A stretch of 18,787 bases of DNA from an uncultured Eubacteriales bacterium (GTDB lineage Bacteria; Bacillota; Clostridia; Oscillospirales; CAG-272): positions 1-18,787 of the forward strand of contig UQNQ01000027.1 of assembly GCA_900542425.1 (NCBI GenBank), given 5' to 3'. Of the stretch, positions 8,509-15,728 are shown piece by piece (positions within the stretch are counted from its first letter, which is position 1; each line of letters begins with the position of its first letter). The notes below the pieces were generated by a model. That model was not told the origin of the DNA and searched no databases. It saw only the letters and a program-made list of their open reading frames with translations. The translations under genes were made by a program, and so were the position numbers.

Positions 8509-9717
8509 ATGATGAAAAAAAGAAGTTTGATTCTAAAGCTTTTAGCAGCGGCGCTGACTGCATGCTTGCTCGTTTCCGTGCTTTCCGGATGCGGATCCGT
8601 GAGGACGCTGATGTCATATACGGTAGACGGGAAGACCTACACCATAGGAACCGATGAATTTGAATTGTTGATGAAAATCAAAAAGCTTGATATTTGCTGT
8701 GCAAGTCTGGTGACCAGAAACACCGACAATTCTTCATTTTGGGGAAGCACCACAGATGACGGCGAGACGTATGAGGATTTCTATAAAAACTTAATTATGG
8801 ATCAAACAAAAGCCGTATTGGTGGAAAAATATTTGTTTGATGTCAATGGGCTTTCCATTTCACAGGATAAACTTGACGGTTATAAATCCAGCATCAAAAC
8901 ACAGAATGACCTTTATGGTGGACGTGGCGCTTATAAGCAGTATTTCGGCTATACGGCGGCGGATTACTACAATATCTATATGATGATGGTCGCACGTTCG
9001 GAAGCGGTTTCCGATTATCTTTTCGGAGAAAACGGTGAATATAAGGTTACGGCTGAGGATTTGGAAACCTATTATAATGAGAATTATGTGGGATATCAGT
9101 TCATCATGCTGGACATGGAAAATAAGGTAAAGCTTGATGAGGACGGCAACCGTATTGTTGCAACGGAAGAAGATGACGAGGGCAACGAGACGGAAACCGA
9201 CGCTTATGAGACCGAAGAACTTACCGATGAAGAAAAAGAAGAGAAGCAAACGCTTGCAAAAGCGATTCTGGATGAGCTGGCCGAGGGCGCAAGCTTTGAA
9301 GAGATGATTGAAAAATATTCCGATGCGTATTATTCCGTTGAGTTCCCGGAGGGAATGTTTGTTTTGAAAGACGGAACGTTTATCAACAGTACTGTTACCG
9401 AAAAAATCAAAGACCTTGAAGTTGGGGAATATACCGAAGAAGCAATCAGTGTCGGAAGCGATAGTTATCAGTATATTATTAAGCGCGTTGATCTGAAACC
9501 GAAGGCATATGAGGATGAAAAATATCTCGAATTATTTGACGGTTATGAGGATACCGTTATGATGGATAAATATGAAAAATATATCGAGACATTTTTTGAT
9601 TCTATCACTGTAGATACGGCAATCGCGTCGGAGTACACTTTGCAGGATACGTTCCTTTCTTCGTATGCGGATCTCTATTATCAGCAGTATATATCAAGCC
9701 TTTACAGCGGTTCATAA
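8509..9717 (+). CDS. Lipoprotein, PrsA/SurA-like foldase family (parvulin domain degenerate)
   Basis: This 402-residue protein begins with a type II signal peptide: MMKKRSLILK, a hydrophobic core and lipobox LSGC with the lipidated Cys at residue 28. It should sit on the outer face of the membrane. The layout fits PrsA-like proteins: an N-terminal helical region, then a parvulin-like stretch around 240-330 with AKAILDELAEGASFEEMIEK followed by YSDAY, an EGMFVL strand and a YIIKRVDLK strand. The conserved parvulin active-site residues are not clear to me, so prolyl isomerase activity is uncertain; holdase or secretion chaperone is the safer reading. A strongly acidic segment lies at about 200-245. 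Position after pth-mfd is the place where PrsA-like genes often occur in Clostridia (from general knowledge). The AAGGAG ribosome site and two adjacent ATGs make 8509 or 8512 the start. Confidence 0.8.
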   Translation: MMKKRSLILKLLAAALTACLLVSVLSGCGSVRTLMSYTVDGKTYTIGTDEFELLMKIKKLDICCASLVTRNTDNSSFWGSTTDDGETYEDFYKNLIMDQTKAVLVEKYLFDVNGLSISQDKLDGYKSSIKTQNDLYGGRGAYKQYFGYTAADYYNIYMMMVARSEAVSDYLFGENGEYKVTAEDLETYYNENYVGYQFIMLDMENKVKLDEDGNRIVATEEDDEGNETETDAYETEELTDEEKEEKQTLAKAILDELAEGASFEEMIEKYSDAYYSVEFPEGMFVLKDGTFINSTVTEKIKDLEVGEYTEEAISVGSDSYQYIIKRVDLKPKAYEDEKYLELFDGYEDTVMMDKYEKYIETFFDSITVDTAIASEYTLQDTFLSSYADLYYQQYISSLYSGS

Positions 9718-9730
9718 GTAACAGTCAGAC

Positions 9731-10594
9731 GTGTTTGGCTTTGTAAAACCTTTTATTCCGAACCTTAGAGTGAAGGAATACGAATATTACAAAAGCGTTT
9801 ATTGCGGACTATGCCGCTCGATGAAAAAGCATACGGGCGGCATTTCCCGTGCGACGCTGAGTTATGATATGACATTTTTTGCTTTGGTACGGCTTGCGCT
9901 TACCGGAGAAGATGTTCTTATTCAAAAAAAACGGTGTGCTGTCCATCCGGTGAAGGCTCGTCCTATGATGCGCGACAATGCCGCACTGGAATATTCTGCA
10001 TATGTCAGCGGACTTTTGGTGTGGTATAAGCTGCAGGATACGATCACAGACGAACATGGAATTAAGCGGATCGGCGCTATGACGGTTATGCCGTGCGCAT
10101 CGGGAATGAAACGAAACTGTTCCCGTGCAGGAGAAGAAATAGGAAATATTGTACGCGGTGCGATGGCGAATATCGCGGCGCTGGAGAAAGAAAAATGTCC
10201 GACACCTGATATGCCGGCAGATGTATTCGGCAAAATGCTGGGAGCGCTTTTGGCATGGGGACTTGAAGAGAAGGAAGCCGCCATCGCAGAAGAAATCGGA
10301 CTTCATACCGGCAGATGGGTTTATCTTGCTGATGCTGTCTGCGACTATGACAATGATCGGAAGAACGGTTCTTATAATCCGTTTTTATATGCGCTTCCGG
10401 ATGAGGAGCAAATGTTGGATTTTAAAAGAAATATGCTGCATGGTGTTTTTTCAATGGAAACGGAAGCAATTATGCGGGCAGTGAATCTCATTGATTTCGG
10501 AGATCAGCTTCTGCTCTCCAGATGTATTGAGAATATTATTGATTACGGCATGGAAAGTGCGCTTTCCATCGCACTCGGAAAGGAGGAAACCTAA
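9731..10594 (+). CDS. DUF5685 family protein (possible all-alpha isoprenoid-synthase-like fold)
   Basis: This 287-residue, mainly helical, apparently cytoplasmic protein is recognised as DUF5685 from its N-terminus: MFGFVKP, then LRVKEYEYYKSVYCGLCRSM. It starts with GTG 13 bases after the foldase-like gene and has no good ribosome site, so it probably depends on coupling to the upstream gene. C25 and C28 form a CxxC (YCGLC), with further Cys at 69, 122, 130, 156 and 204. Two aspartate-rich motifs stand out: QDTITDE (D103, D107) and CDYDNDRKNGSYNPF (D205, D207, D209, with D201 just before). This pairing, about 100 residues apart, resembles the two Mg-binding motifs of squalene/phytoene synthase-type enzymes. 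That is inference only. Its stop codon overlaps the ATG of the next gene (TAATG). Confidence 0.75.
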   Translation: MFGFVKPFIPNLRVKEYEYYKSVYCGLCRSMKKHTGGISRATLSYDMTFFALVRLALTGEDVLIQKKRCAVHPVKARPMMRDNAALEYSAYVSGLLVWYKLQDTITDEHGIKRIGAMTVMPCASGMKRNCSRAGEEIGNIVRGAMANIAALEKEKCPTPDMPADVFGKMLGALLAWGLEEKEAAIAEEIGLHTGRWVYLADAVCDYDNDRKNGSYNPFLYALPDEEQMLDFKRNMLHGVFSMETEAIMRAVNLIDFGDQLLLSRCIENIIDYGMESALSIALGKEET

Positions 10595-11193
10595 TGGCAA
10601 AGGATCCCTATAAGGTACTTGGTATTGATCGGAATGCAAGTGATGAGGAAGTAAAGAAAGCATACCGTGAACTTGCGAGAAAGTATCATCCGGACAATTA
10701 CGCCAATACTCCTCTTTCCGAGCTCGCCGATGAGAAGATGAAAGAGATTAACGAGGCGTATGAGACCATTCAAAAGATGCGGAAATCTTCATCCGGCAGT
10801 TCGTATTACGGAGATACGGATGGCGGAGGATCTGGATACAGCAGCAATTTTTCGGATATTCGCGGCTGTATTTCCCAACAGAATTATTACGAGGCGGATA
10901 TCCGGCTCAATTCGGTTCCTGCGGGTGAGCGAAATGCGGAATGGTACTATCTGAAAGGTTTGGTATTTGCTGCGCGGGGATGGTATTTTGAAGCAGCTAA
11001 ATATTTTGATGCCGCCTGCCGGATGGATCCCTCAAATGATGAATACCGCGTTGCGGCGGAGAATATAAGAAATCATACCTCAACAACGCGCCGGACGAGA
11101 GATGATGATGCGGTATGCAATCTATGCGGGGGACTTTTATGTGCGGATTGCTGCTGCGAGTGCTGTGGCGGTGACCTTATTTCCTGCTGTTGA
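10594..11193 (+). CDS. J-domain protein with cysteine-rich C-terminus
   Basis: In this 199-residue protein residues 1-65 are a J-domain (DPYKVLGIDRNASDEEVKKA, with the Hsp70-stimulating HPD at 32-34). A Ser/Gly/Tyr-rich linker covers about 67-88. A helical part at about 88-155 reads like one to two TPR-like repeats (NAEWYYLKGLVFAARGWYFE, then AAKYFDAACRMDPSND). The last 25 residues (175-199) hold ten cysteines, including CCC, CECC and a terminal CC. It lacks the zinc-finger and client-binding domains of true DnaJ, so it is a specialised co-chaperone (class C). AGGAGG lies 7 bases upstream and the start overlaps the DUF5685 stop by 1 base. The Cys tail could bind metal or be an acylation or disulfide site; no role is proven. 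Confidence 0.85.
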   Translation: MAKDPYKVLGIDRNASDEEVKKAYRELARKYHPDNYANTPLSELADEKMKEINEAYETIQKMRKSSSGSSYYGDTDGGGSGYSSNFSDIRGCISQQNYYEADIRLNSVPAGERNAEWYYLKGLVFAARGWYFEAAKYFDAACRMDPSNDEYRVAAENIRNHTSTTRRTRDDDAVCNLCGGLLCADCCCECCGGDLISCC

Positions 11194-11729
11194 TGATGAA
11201 GAAAACCAAAAAAATTGCCCTTTCCGCCATTCTGGCGGCATTTGGGGTTATCATTTTATATCTTGGCGCTTTGGTAGATGTCCTTGATCTTTCTGTTGCG
11301 ATTCTTGCTTCGTTTTTGATTCTTTTCTGTACAGCGGAGCTTGGATATTCTACGGCGTTGTCCGTTTGGCTTGTAACCTCGCTTCTATCTTTGCTTCTGC
11401 TTCCGAATAAAGCACCGGCACTTCTTTATACGGCGTTGTTCGGATATATGCCGATCACAAAATTTTTATTTGAGCGAATAGGAAGGCGGATATCTTGGAT
11501 TCCGAAGCTTTTGCTTTTTAACGTCGCATCGATGGCTGTCGGTTATTTCGGCTGGGAATTGCTTGGCTTTACAACCGAAAATCGTTTGGGGCTGGACGCG
11601 GGATGGATGATTGCCGCTTATCTGCTTCTTGCGAATGCGGTTTTTATCGTTTGCGATATCCTGTACACGCGCCTTGTGTGGATTTATTTGAAAAGATATC
11701 GGAATAAAATCCGAAAATATCTGAAATAA
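11193..11729 (+). CDS. Small polytopic membrane protein, possibly ECF S-component-like
   Basis: This protein has 178 residues from the ATG at 11193, which overlaps the J-domain gene's stop (TGATG); the next codon is also ATG. No ribosome site is seen, which fits translational coupling. About five to six hydrophobic segments lie at roughly 8-28, 30-50, 53-72, 77-95, 105-125 and 137-162, with a basic C-terminus (KRYRNKIRKYLK). The first helix carries small-residue spacing (ALSAILAA) like the AxxxA motif of S-components of ECF vitamin transporters. The match is weak, however, and no substrate-specific family is recognised. It is the last gene before a strong terminator and is likely part of one unit with the DUF5685 and J-domain proteins. 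Confidence 0.7.
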   Translation: MMKKTKKIALSAILAAFGVIILYLGALVDVLDLSVAILASFLILFCTAELGYSTALSVWLVTSLLSLLLLPNKAPALLYTALFGYMPITKFLFERIGRRISWIPKLLLFNVASMAVGYFGWELLGFTTENRLGLDAGWMIAAYLLLANAVFIVCDILYTRLVWIYLKRYRNKIRKYLK

Positions 11730-11775
11730 AATCACTCGTCCTGTCATAAAAATGAAGCAGGAGAGTGATTTTTTT
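11730..11775 (+). terminator. Strong Rho-independent terminator, overlapping the next gene's ribosome site
   Basis: AATCACTCGTCCTG (11730-11743) pairs with CAGGAGAGTGATT (11758-11770) with one bulged G. The loop can pair further (TCAT 11744-11747 with ATGA 11752-11755). A run of seven T covers 11769-11775. The AGGAG inside the 3' arm is also the ribosome site of the lipoprotein gene whose ATG is at 11776. Confidence 0.85.
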
Positions 11776-12222
11776 ATGAAAATTCGTATTTTGTTTTTAC
11801 TTATGATAGCTGTTCTTGTAAGCTCATGTACGCCGACATGGACAGCAGAACAGGGAGATGCGGAAGAGGTTTTGGAAGAAATTTTAAATCGATTTGAATT
11901 TTCAGACGGTGTTGTTTACAGTGACAGGAACGATGCTGATTTTGTGCTTTCGGATGCAATAATTGAGCGGATGTTTTCGGATGGGTATGGGGTTCCTGCC
12001 TTTGAGTATGTTGTTTCCTGTGCCGCTTATCTGTCGAGAAGATATTCAGATCATGAGATTGTGGTGATCAAGCTTTGTGATAAGTCTCATAGGGAAGAGA
12101 TGATGCAGGTTTGTCGGCGTCGTGCGGCGAAAAAAGAAAACGCCGTCGTATATGCCGACGGCGTATATGTTTATCTCATTTGCACAGACCGGAATGAAGA
12201 AATTTTAGATTATATCAAATGA
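11776..12222 (+). CDS. Small lipoprotein of unknown function
   Basis: This 148-residue protein has a clear type II signal peptide: MKIRILFLLMIAVLVSSC with the lipidated Cys at residue 18. The mature part is acidic at first and carries no family motif I recognise. An in-frame ATG at 11752 would add eight residues, but that would bury the signal sequence behind MKQESDFF and it lacks a ribosome site. The ATG at 11776 is preceded by AGGAGAG about 10 bases away. That site is the 3' arm of the upstream terminator, so expression probably depends on read-through, or on a promoter I could not identify. Its 3' end overlaps the convergent methyltransferase gene by 8 bases and contains that gene's terminator. 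Confidence 0.75.
   Translation: MKIRILFLLMIAVLVSSCTPTWTAEQGDAEEVLEEILNRFEFSDGVVYSDRNDADFVLSDAIIERMFSDGYGVPAFEYVVSCAAYLSRRYSDHEIVVIKLCDKSHREEMMQVCRRRAAKKENAVVYADGVYVYLICTDRNEEILDYIK
12130..12164 (-). terminator. Terminator of the methyltransferase gene, inside the lipoprotein coding region
   Basis: On the minus strand ACGCCGTCG and CGACGGCGT (12164-12156 and 12148-12140) form a perfect 9-bp GC-rich stem with a 7-base loop. The stem is followed by TTTTCTTTTTT (12140-12130). It lies about 50 bases past the methyltransferase stop codon. Confidence 0.75.
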
Positions 12223-13402
12223 GAGGAACTTTTCCGCAGAAACGACGCCGAAAATATGGGGCGGCGGCACTGTCTGAGGAAAGGGCGAGAGGCGCCGGAA
12301 GGGATAATGCAGATTCCAATACAACATCTGCGGCTTCCCGTGAATCAAGACGGAGATAAAGAAATCCATATTCGTCTGCCATATCCTGTGCAGCGTCAAG
12401 AAAATCGTCATCCGGTACAAGGGGTGAGGGAAGTTCGTGCGGGATGCAGACGATTTCACGGTTGGTGGAGGCGAGATATCTGGTGTCCCTGCCGGTACAG
12501 ACAGGAAAAGAGGTGTCGTCAAAGGTTTCGATGTCTTTTCTCAAAGCGGCAATATGCCGCTCGTCCGTTCCGCAGCAGCCGCCGAGAATGCAGATTCCGC
12601 AAGAGAGCATTTGAGTACCGATCTCGGAAAATTCTCTGACGGTATCGGAATGGGAATTTTTGTCCGAGGGCGTTCCGGCATTCGGCTTGGCAATCAGGGG
12701 AATGCCAAGCGAGACGGAAAGGGGAAAAAGCGGGCGGAGATGACTTAACATTTCTCTGGGACCTGTGGAGCAATTGAGCCCGAAAGCGGAGATGCCGAGT
12801 TCTGAAAGTGTCAGCAAGCATGCTTCCGGTGTGTCTCCAGACATGGTTTTTCCGCTTTTCGTTACGGTCATCGTCACAAAAATCGGTTTATCGGAAATTT
12901 CCTTGATTCCTGTGACGGCAGCACGTACGCATGCAAGATCCATATTGGTTTCGAGAAAGAAGAAATCAACGTAAGACAAGAGTGCGGACGCTTGTTCCGT
13001 ATAAATTGAAACAAGTTCATCGAAATCTGTGTTTCCGACAGGAAAAAGATAGTTTCCCGTTGGAGAAAGATCCCCACCGAGAAGAACTTGATTTCCTGCG
13101 GCGTTTCTTGAAACGCAGGCGAGCAACCGGTTGATGGATACAGTTTCCTTTTCAAGTGAATAGCGGGAAAGTACGGTTCTGTTCGCTCCGAATGTAGGGG
13201 TGAGCACCGCGTCAGCGCCGGACTCTATATATCGTTTTTGAAGCAGAGAGAGTGGTTCCGGATGTTCCGAAATCCATTGTTCGGGACAACTGCCAGACGG
13301 CATGCCGGCTTCCATCATGGCCGTACCTGTAGCGCCGTCAAGCAGAAGCGGGAGACGGAAGGGAAACCTGGGAAATCGCGCGTTGATGGAATTTGAACTC
13401 AT
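12215..13402 (-). CDS. Homocysteine S-methyltransferase family protein with unusual C-terminal extension
   Basis: This protein has 395 residues from the ATG at 13402 (AGGAAA 7 bases upstream; an upstream in-frame ATG at 13471 lacks one). Residues about 17-290 are the zinc-dependent Hcy methyltransferase barrel. It has DGATGTAM (D22), the first zinc Cys at 211 (GLNCSTGP) and the zinc pair C276/C277 in GGCCGTDERHI. It should methylate homocysteine to methionine, or act in a related thiol methylation; the donor is not evident. It corresponds to the first module of MetH but lacks the cobalamin and activation domains. The last 100 residues (TRYLASTNREIVCIP to the end) do not form a full pterin-binding domain and may be a remnant or a binding partner site. 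It converges on the lipoprotein gene and diverges from manA. Confidence 0.88.
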   Translation of the reverse strand: MSSNSINARFPRFPFRLPLLLDGATGTAMMEAGMPSGSCPEQWISEHPEPLSLLQKRYIESGADAVLTPTFGANRTVLSRYSLEKETVSINRLLACVSRNAAGNQVLLGGDLSPTGNYLFPVGNTDFDELVSIYTEQASALLSYVDFFFLETNMDLACVRAAVTGIKEISDKPIFVTMTVTKSGKTMSGDTPEACLLTLSELGISAFGLNCSTGPREMLSHLRPLFPLSVSLGIPLIAKPNAGTPSDKNSHSDTVREFSEIGTQMLSCGICILGGCCGTDERHIAALRKDIETFDDTSFPVCTGRDTRYLASTNREIVCIPHELPSPLVPDDDFLDAAQDMADEYGFLYLRLDSREAADVVLESALSLPAPLALSSDSAAAPYFRRRFCGKVPLI

Positions 13403-13459
13403 AATCGTTTCCTTTTCTGCCGGAAAGATGGTTTCCGGCTTGTTTTCCTTGCGGAAATC

Positions 13460-13488
13460 TTGAATTTTCACTTGGATGCTGTTATAAT
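13460..13488 (+). promoter_or_regulatory. manA promoter (right-facing half of a bidirectional promoter)
   Basis: TTGAAT (13460-13465), a 17-base spacer and a perfect TATAAT (13483-13488). The -10 is half of the palindrome GTTATAATCATTATAAC (13481-13497). Confidence 0.8.
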
Positions 13489-13489
13489 C

Positions 13490-13518
13490 ATTATAACGTA
13501 TTTTGATGCGTGTTTCAA
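13490..13518 (-). promoter_or_regulatory. Methyltransferase gene promoter (left-facing half of a bidirectional promoter)
   Basis: On the minus strand TTGAAA (13518-13513), a 17-base spacer and a perfect TATAAT (13495-13490). It occupies nearly the same DNA as the manA promoter, and the two -10 boxes are 1 base apart. Confidence 0.78.
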
Positions 13519-13540
13519 GAGTTTATATGGGGGAAAATCT

Positions 13541-14473
13541 ATGGAGCCTTTCAAGCTTTGTGCGGTTACAAAAAATATCATTTGGGGCGGCGGACGGCTT
13601 GCCCGTGAATACGGAAAAGGGGTTCCCGGTGAAAAAATAGCGGAATCGTGGGAGCTTACCGACCGTTCTGACGGCGTGAATACCATTCACGGAGGAACCT
13701 ATGACGGAATGCTGTTTTCTGACTATCTTGCGGCACATCGGGACACCGTTTATACCGGATGGGACGGAGAACGATTCCCGCTATTGATTAAACTGATTGA
13801 CGCGGAATCGGATCTTTCCATTCAGGTACATCCGGATGATGAATACGCCGCGGCGCACACGAATGATCTCGGAAAAACGGAAATGTGGTATATTGTGGAC
13901 GCTGCCCCGGATGCCAAAATCATATATGGATTAAAGTCGAGGTACTCATCGGCTGAAATCCGTTCCGCCATTGAGGCCGGGACCCTAGAGAAGTTGATGC
14001 ATTATGTGCCCGTAAAAAAGGGTGAGGTTTATTTTATTCCGTCCGGGACGGTACATGCGATTTGCCGAGGCCTTTTGATTGCGGAAATCCAACAGAATTC
14101 CAATATCACTTACCGCGTATATGATTATAACCGCCGGGGGGCGGACGGCAGGCTGCGTGAGCTTCATGTGGAGGATGCTCTGGCGGTTATGGAAAAAATT
14201 CCGGATCCGCTTTCCGTGCGTGCTGAGTCGGATCCTGCCACGGGACTGCTTGCCAAATGCGGATATTTTACGGTTCGCCGTTTTACATCGGCTTTCCGGA
14301 TGTCCGCGGATACAAACAGCTTTGTTCATCTGCTATGTCTTGACGGCACAGCCGAGCTTTGCTGGGGGGAGAAAACAATGTCCGTTTCCAAAGGGGAGAG
14401 CGTGTTTGTTCCGGCGGGACTCGGAACTTTTTCCGTATCGGACGGTGCAGAGTTTATCGTATCTACGCTTTAA
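13541..14473 (+). CDS. manA: Mannose-6-phosphate isomerase, class I
   Basis: This 310-residue zinc enzyme interconverts mannose 6-phosphate and fructose 6-phosphate, feeding mannose use or GDP-mannose and glycan synthesis. The cupin zinc site is complete: Q95 and H97 in SIQVHPDD, E114 in KTEMWY and H172 in PSGTVHAI. The following QQNSNITYRVYDYNRRG carries the conserved active-site Arg. The length matches short Firmicutes ManA proteins (about 315 residues). The frame is open upstream to 13460, but the ATG at 13541 has GGGGGAAAA 7 bases before it and begins at the family start (MEPFKL...WGGGRL). The gene is monocistronic; the only downstream hairpin is 14590-14624, which also serves the convergent FkbM gene. 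Confidence 0.95.
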   Translation: MEPFKLCAVTKNIIWGGGRLAREYGKGVPGEKIAESWELTDRSDGVNTIHGGTYDGMLFSDYLAAHRDTVYTGWDGERFPLLIKLIDAESDLSIQVHPDDEYAAAHTNDLGKTEMWYIVDAAPDAKIIYGLKSRYSSAEIRSAIEAGTLEKLMHYVPVKKGEVYFIPSGTVHAICRGLLIAEIQQNSNITYRVYDYNRRGADGRLRELHVEDALAVMEKIPDPLSVRAESDPATGLLAKCGYFTVRRFTSAFRMSADTNSFVHLLCLDGTAELCWGEKTMSVSKGESVFVPAGLGTFSVSDGAEFIVSTL

Positions 14474-14585
14474 TTTCTCAATATGTCGGCAAATTCTATT
14501 CGGGCTTATAGCCAATGGGAATGATTCCATGATTCGATTCAGGATATGGCTTTTGGCGCGTTCAGACGGATGCTTTGCCGTAAGA

Positions 14586-14624
14586 TGCAAAAGTCCTCTC
14601 AGAAATTTATTCTGAGAGGACTTT
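14586..14624 (-). terminator. Terminator of the FkbM gene with the stop codon in its loop
   Basis: A perfect 15-bp stem is formed by 14590-14604 and 14610-14624 with a 5-base loop. On the minus strand the loop TAAAT contains the TAA stop codon (14609-14607), and the stem runs out into four T. The 5' arm is coding sequence. On the plus strand the same stem could end manA transcripts, though its U tract is poor. Confidence 0.75.
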
Positions 14625-15728
14625 GCTTTCGCACACATATAAGTTGATATCCCATGCGGGAATATAGGGATGCTTGCGTAAAAAAAGACGATGCGTGGGC
14701 ATTTTCTCATGAATAAGAAGCGGTAGCTCGAAAAGATCGCGGCTCTTATGATAAACGGAAACGATCAGCTCCGTCCGGTTTTTCGCGATAGTAGTTAAAC
14801 TTCCAAGAAAAGCTTCCCGTTCCGAGCCTTCCACATCGTATTTGATGAGTAACTTTTCTCCGGAGAAATGTGCCTTATGATCCAGAGAATCACAGGCACT
14901 CTTATGAAAAATGGCGCCGTTTTCCGTCTTGCCGGTGTGGGAAGCTGTTATATCAACGGAGGAATTTCGTCCGCTGCCGTCGGCAAAAAGAAGCTCCGAT
15001 TGATTTTCCCATGCACAAAGCGGATACAGACGGCAGCGGATGCCGTCTAATGTTTCACAGAGGGCGGTGAGCTTTTGGTAAGGTTTTGCGGAGGGTTCAA
15101 AGGCAACTATTTCCCGAATAGAAGGGAAAGACTCTACTGTCTCACGAACGGTGTCTCCTGTGTAGGCTCCGAGGTCGGCATATGCTGTATAACTGCCGGA
15201 GAGAACCCCGGTAAGTGCTTCGCGCTTTGGGGAATCGGCGTGATGCAGATAGGAAATGTTTCCGGAGAGCTTATAGGAGATGATGTCGTCAAATACGCTG
15301 CGGGACAAGTCATCGGCAAAAAGCGTACGCGCCTTTTCAATGAGAGAAAGATTTTCACGGTAGAAACTGATATCGAAAAGCTCCCCACCGCAGACCGGGA
15401 CGTCCGGCGCGTATAGCGGGTATTGTTCTGCAAGGAAACGGATATTTTCCATGACATTTGCAAGTGAGGATCCAAAGGCAAGCAGAATCAAAAAATTCCC
15501 GTATTTTTCTCGGATTTCTTCAAAGGAAAGCACACGCTTGCCATGAAAACTGTGTCCCCTGACAAAGCCGTCGGAAGCGAAAAAATCAGATACGGCAACT
15601 TCTTTTTTGTCAAGAACCTCAAGAATTTTATCCGCACCGTTTCCCATACCGTACATGACAATAGGCAGGCGGGTATTCTGAAGTACAGTCCAAAGATCAC
15701 TGCCGGAGAAAAGACGGTTTTTAGTCAT
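14607..15728 (-). CDS. FkbM family methyltransferase
   Basis: This 373-residue protein has two parts. Residues about 20-110 form a Rossmann-like sensor or nucleotide-binding fold (IVMYGMGNGADKI, then FASDGF, and ILLAFGSS). Residues about 180-370 are a SAM-dependent methyltransferase of the FkbM type, with the SAM loop ADLGAYTGDTVRE (185-193), an acidic ribose-binding position EPS (E211) and IKYDVEGSEREAF (295-307). FkbM enzymes usually O-methylate sugars or polyketides; here a glycan is the likelier target because the gene is coupled to an SGNH hydrolase. Its ATG lies inside the end of the hydrolase gene (8-base overlap), with GGGTGA 8 bases upstream, so the two are translationally linked. 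The exact substrate is not deducible. Confidence 0.88.
   Translation of the reverse strand: MTKNRLFSGSDLWTVLQNTRLPIVMYGMGNGADKILEVLDKKEVAVSDFFASDGFVRGHSFHGKRVLSFEEIREKYGNFLILLAFGSSLANVMENIRFLAEQYPLYAPDVPVCGGELFDISFYRENLSLIEKARTLFADDLSRSVFDDIISYKLSGNISYLHHADSPKREALTGVLSGSYTAYADLGAYTGDTVRETVESFPSIREIVAFEPSAKPYQKLTALCETLDGIRCRLYPLCAWENQSELLFADGSGRNSSVDITASHTGKTENGAIFHKSACDSLDHKAHFSGEKLLIKYDVEGSEREAFLGSLTTIAKNRTELIVSVYHKSRDLFELPLLIHEKMPTHRLFLRKHPYIPAWDINLYVCESKVLSE

Noticed and set aside
13403..13541. Possible SAM, T-box or cobalamin riboswitch before the methyltransferase gene
   Set aside because: The intergenic space is 138 bases and is mostly taken up by the bidirectional promoter. No riboswitch core or antiterminator pair was seen.
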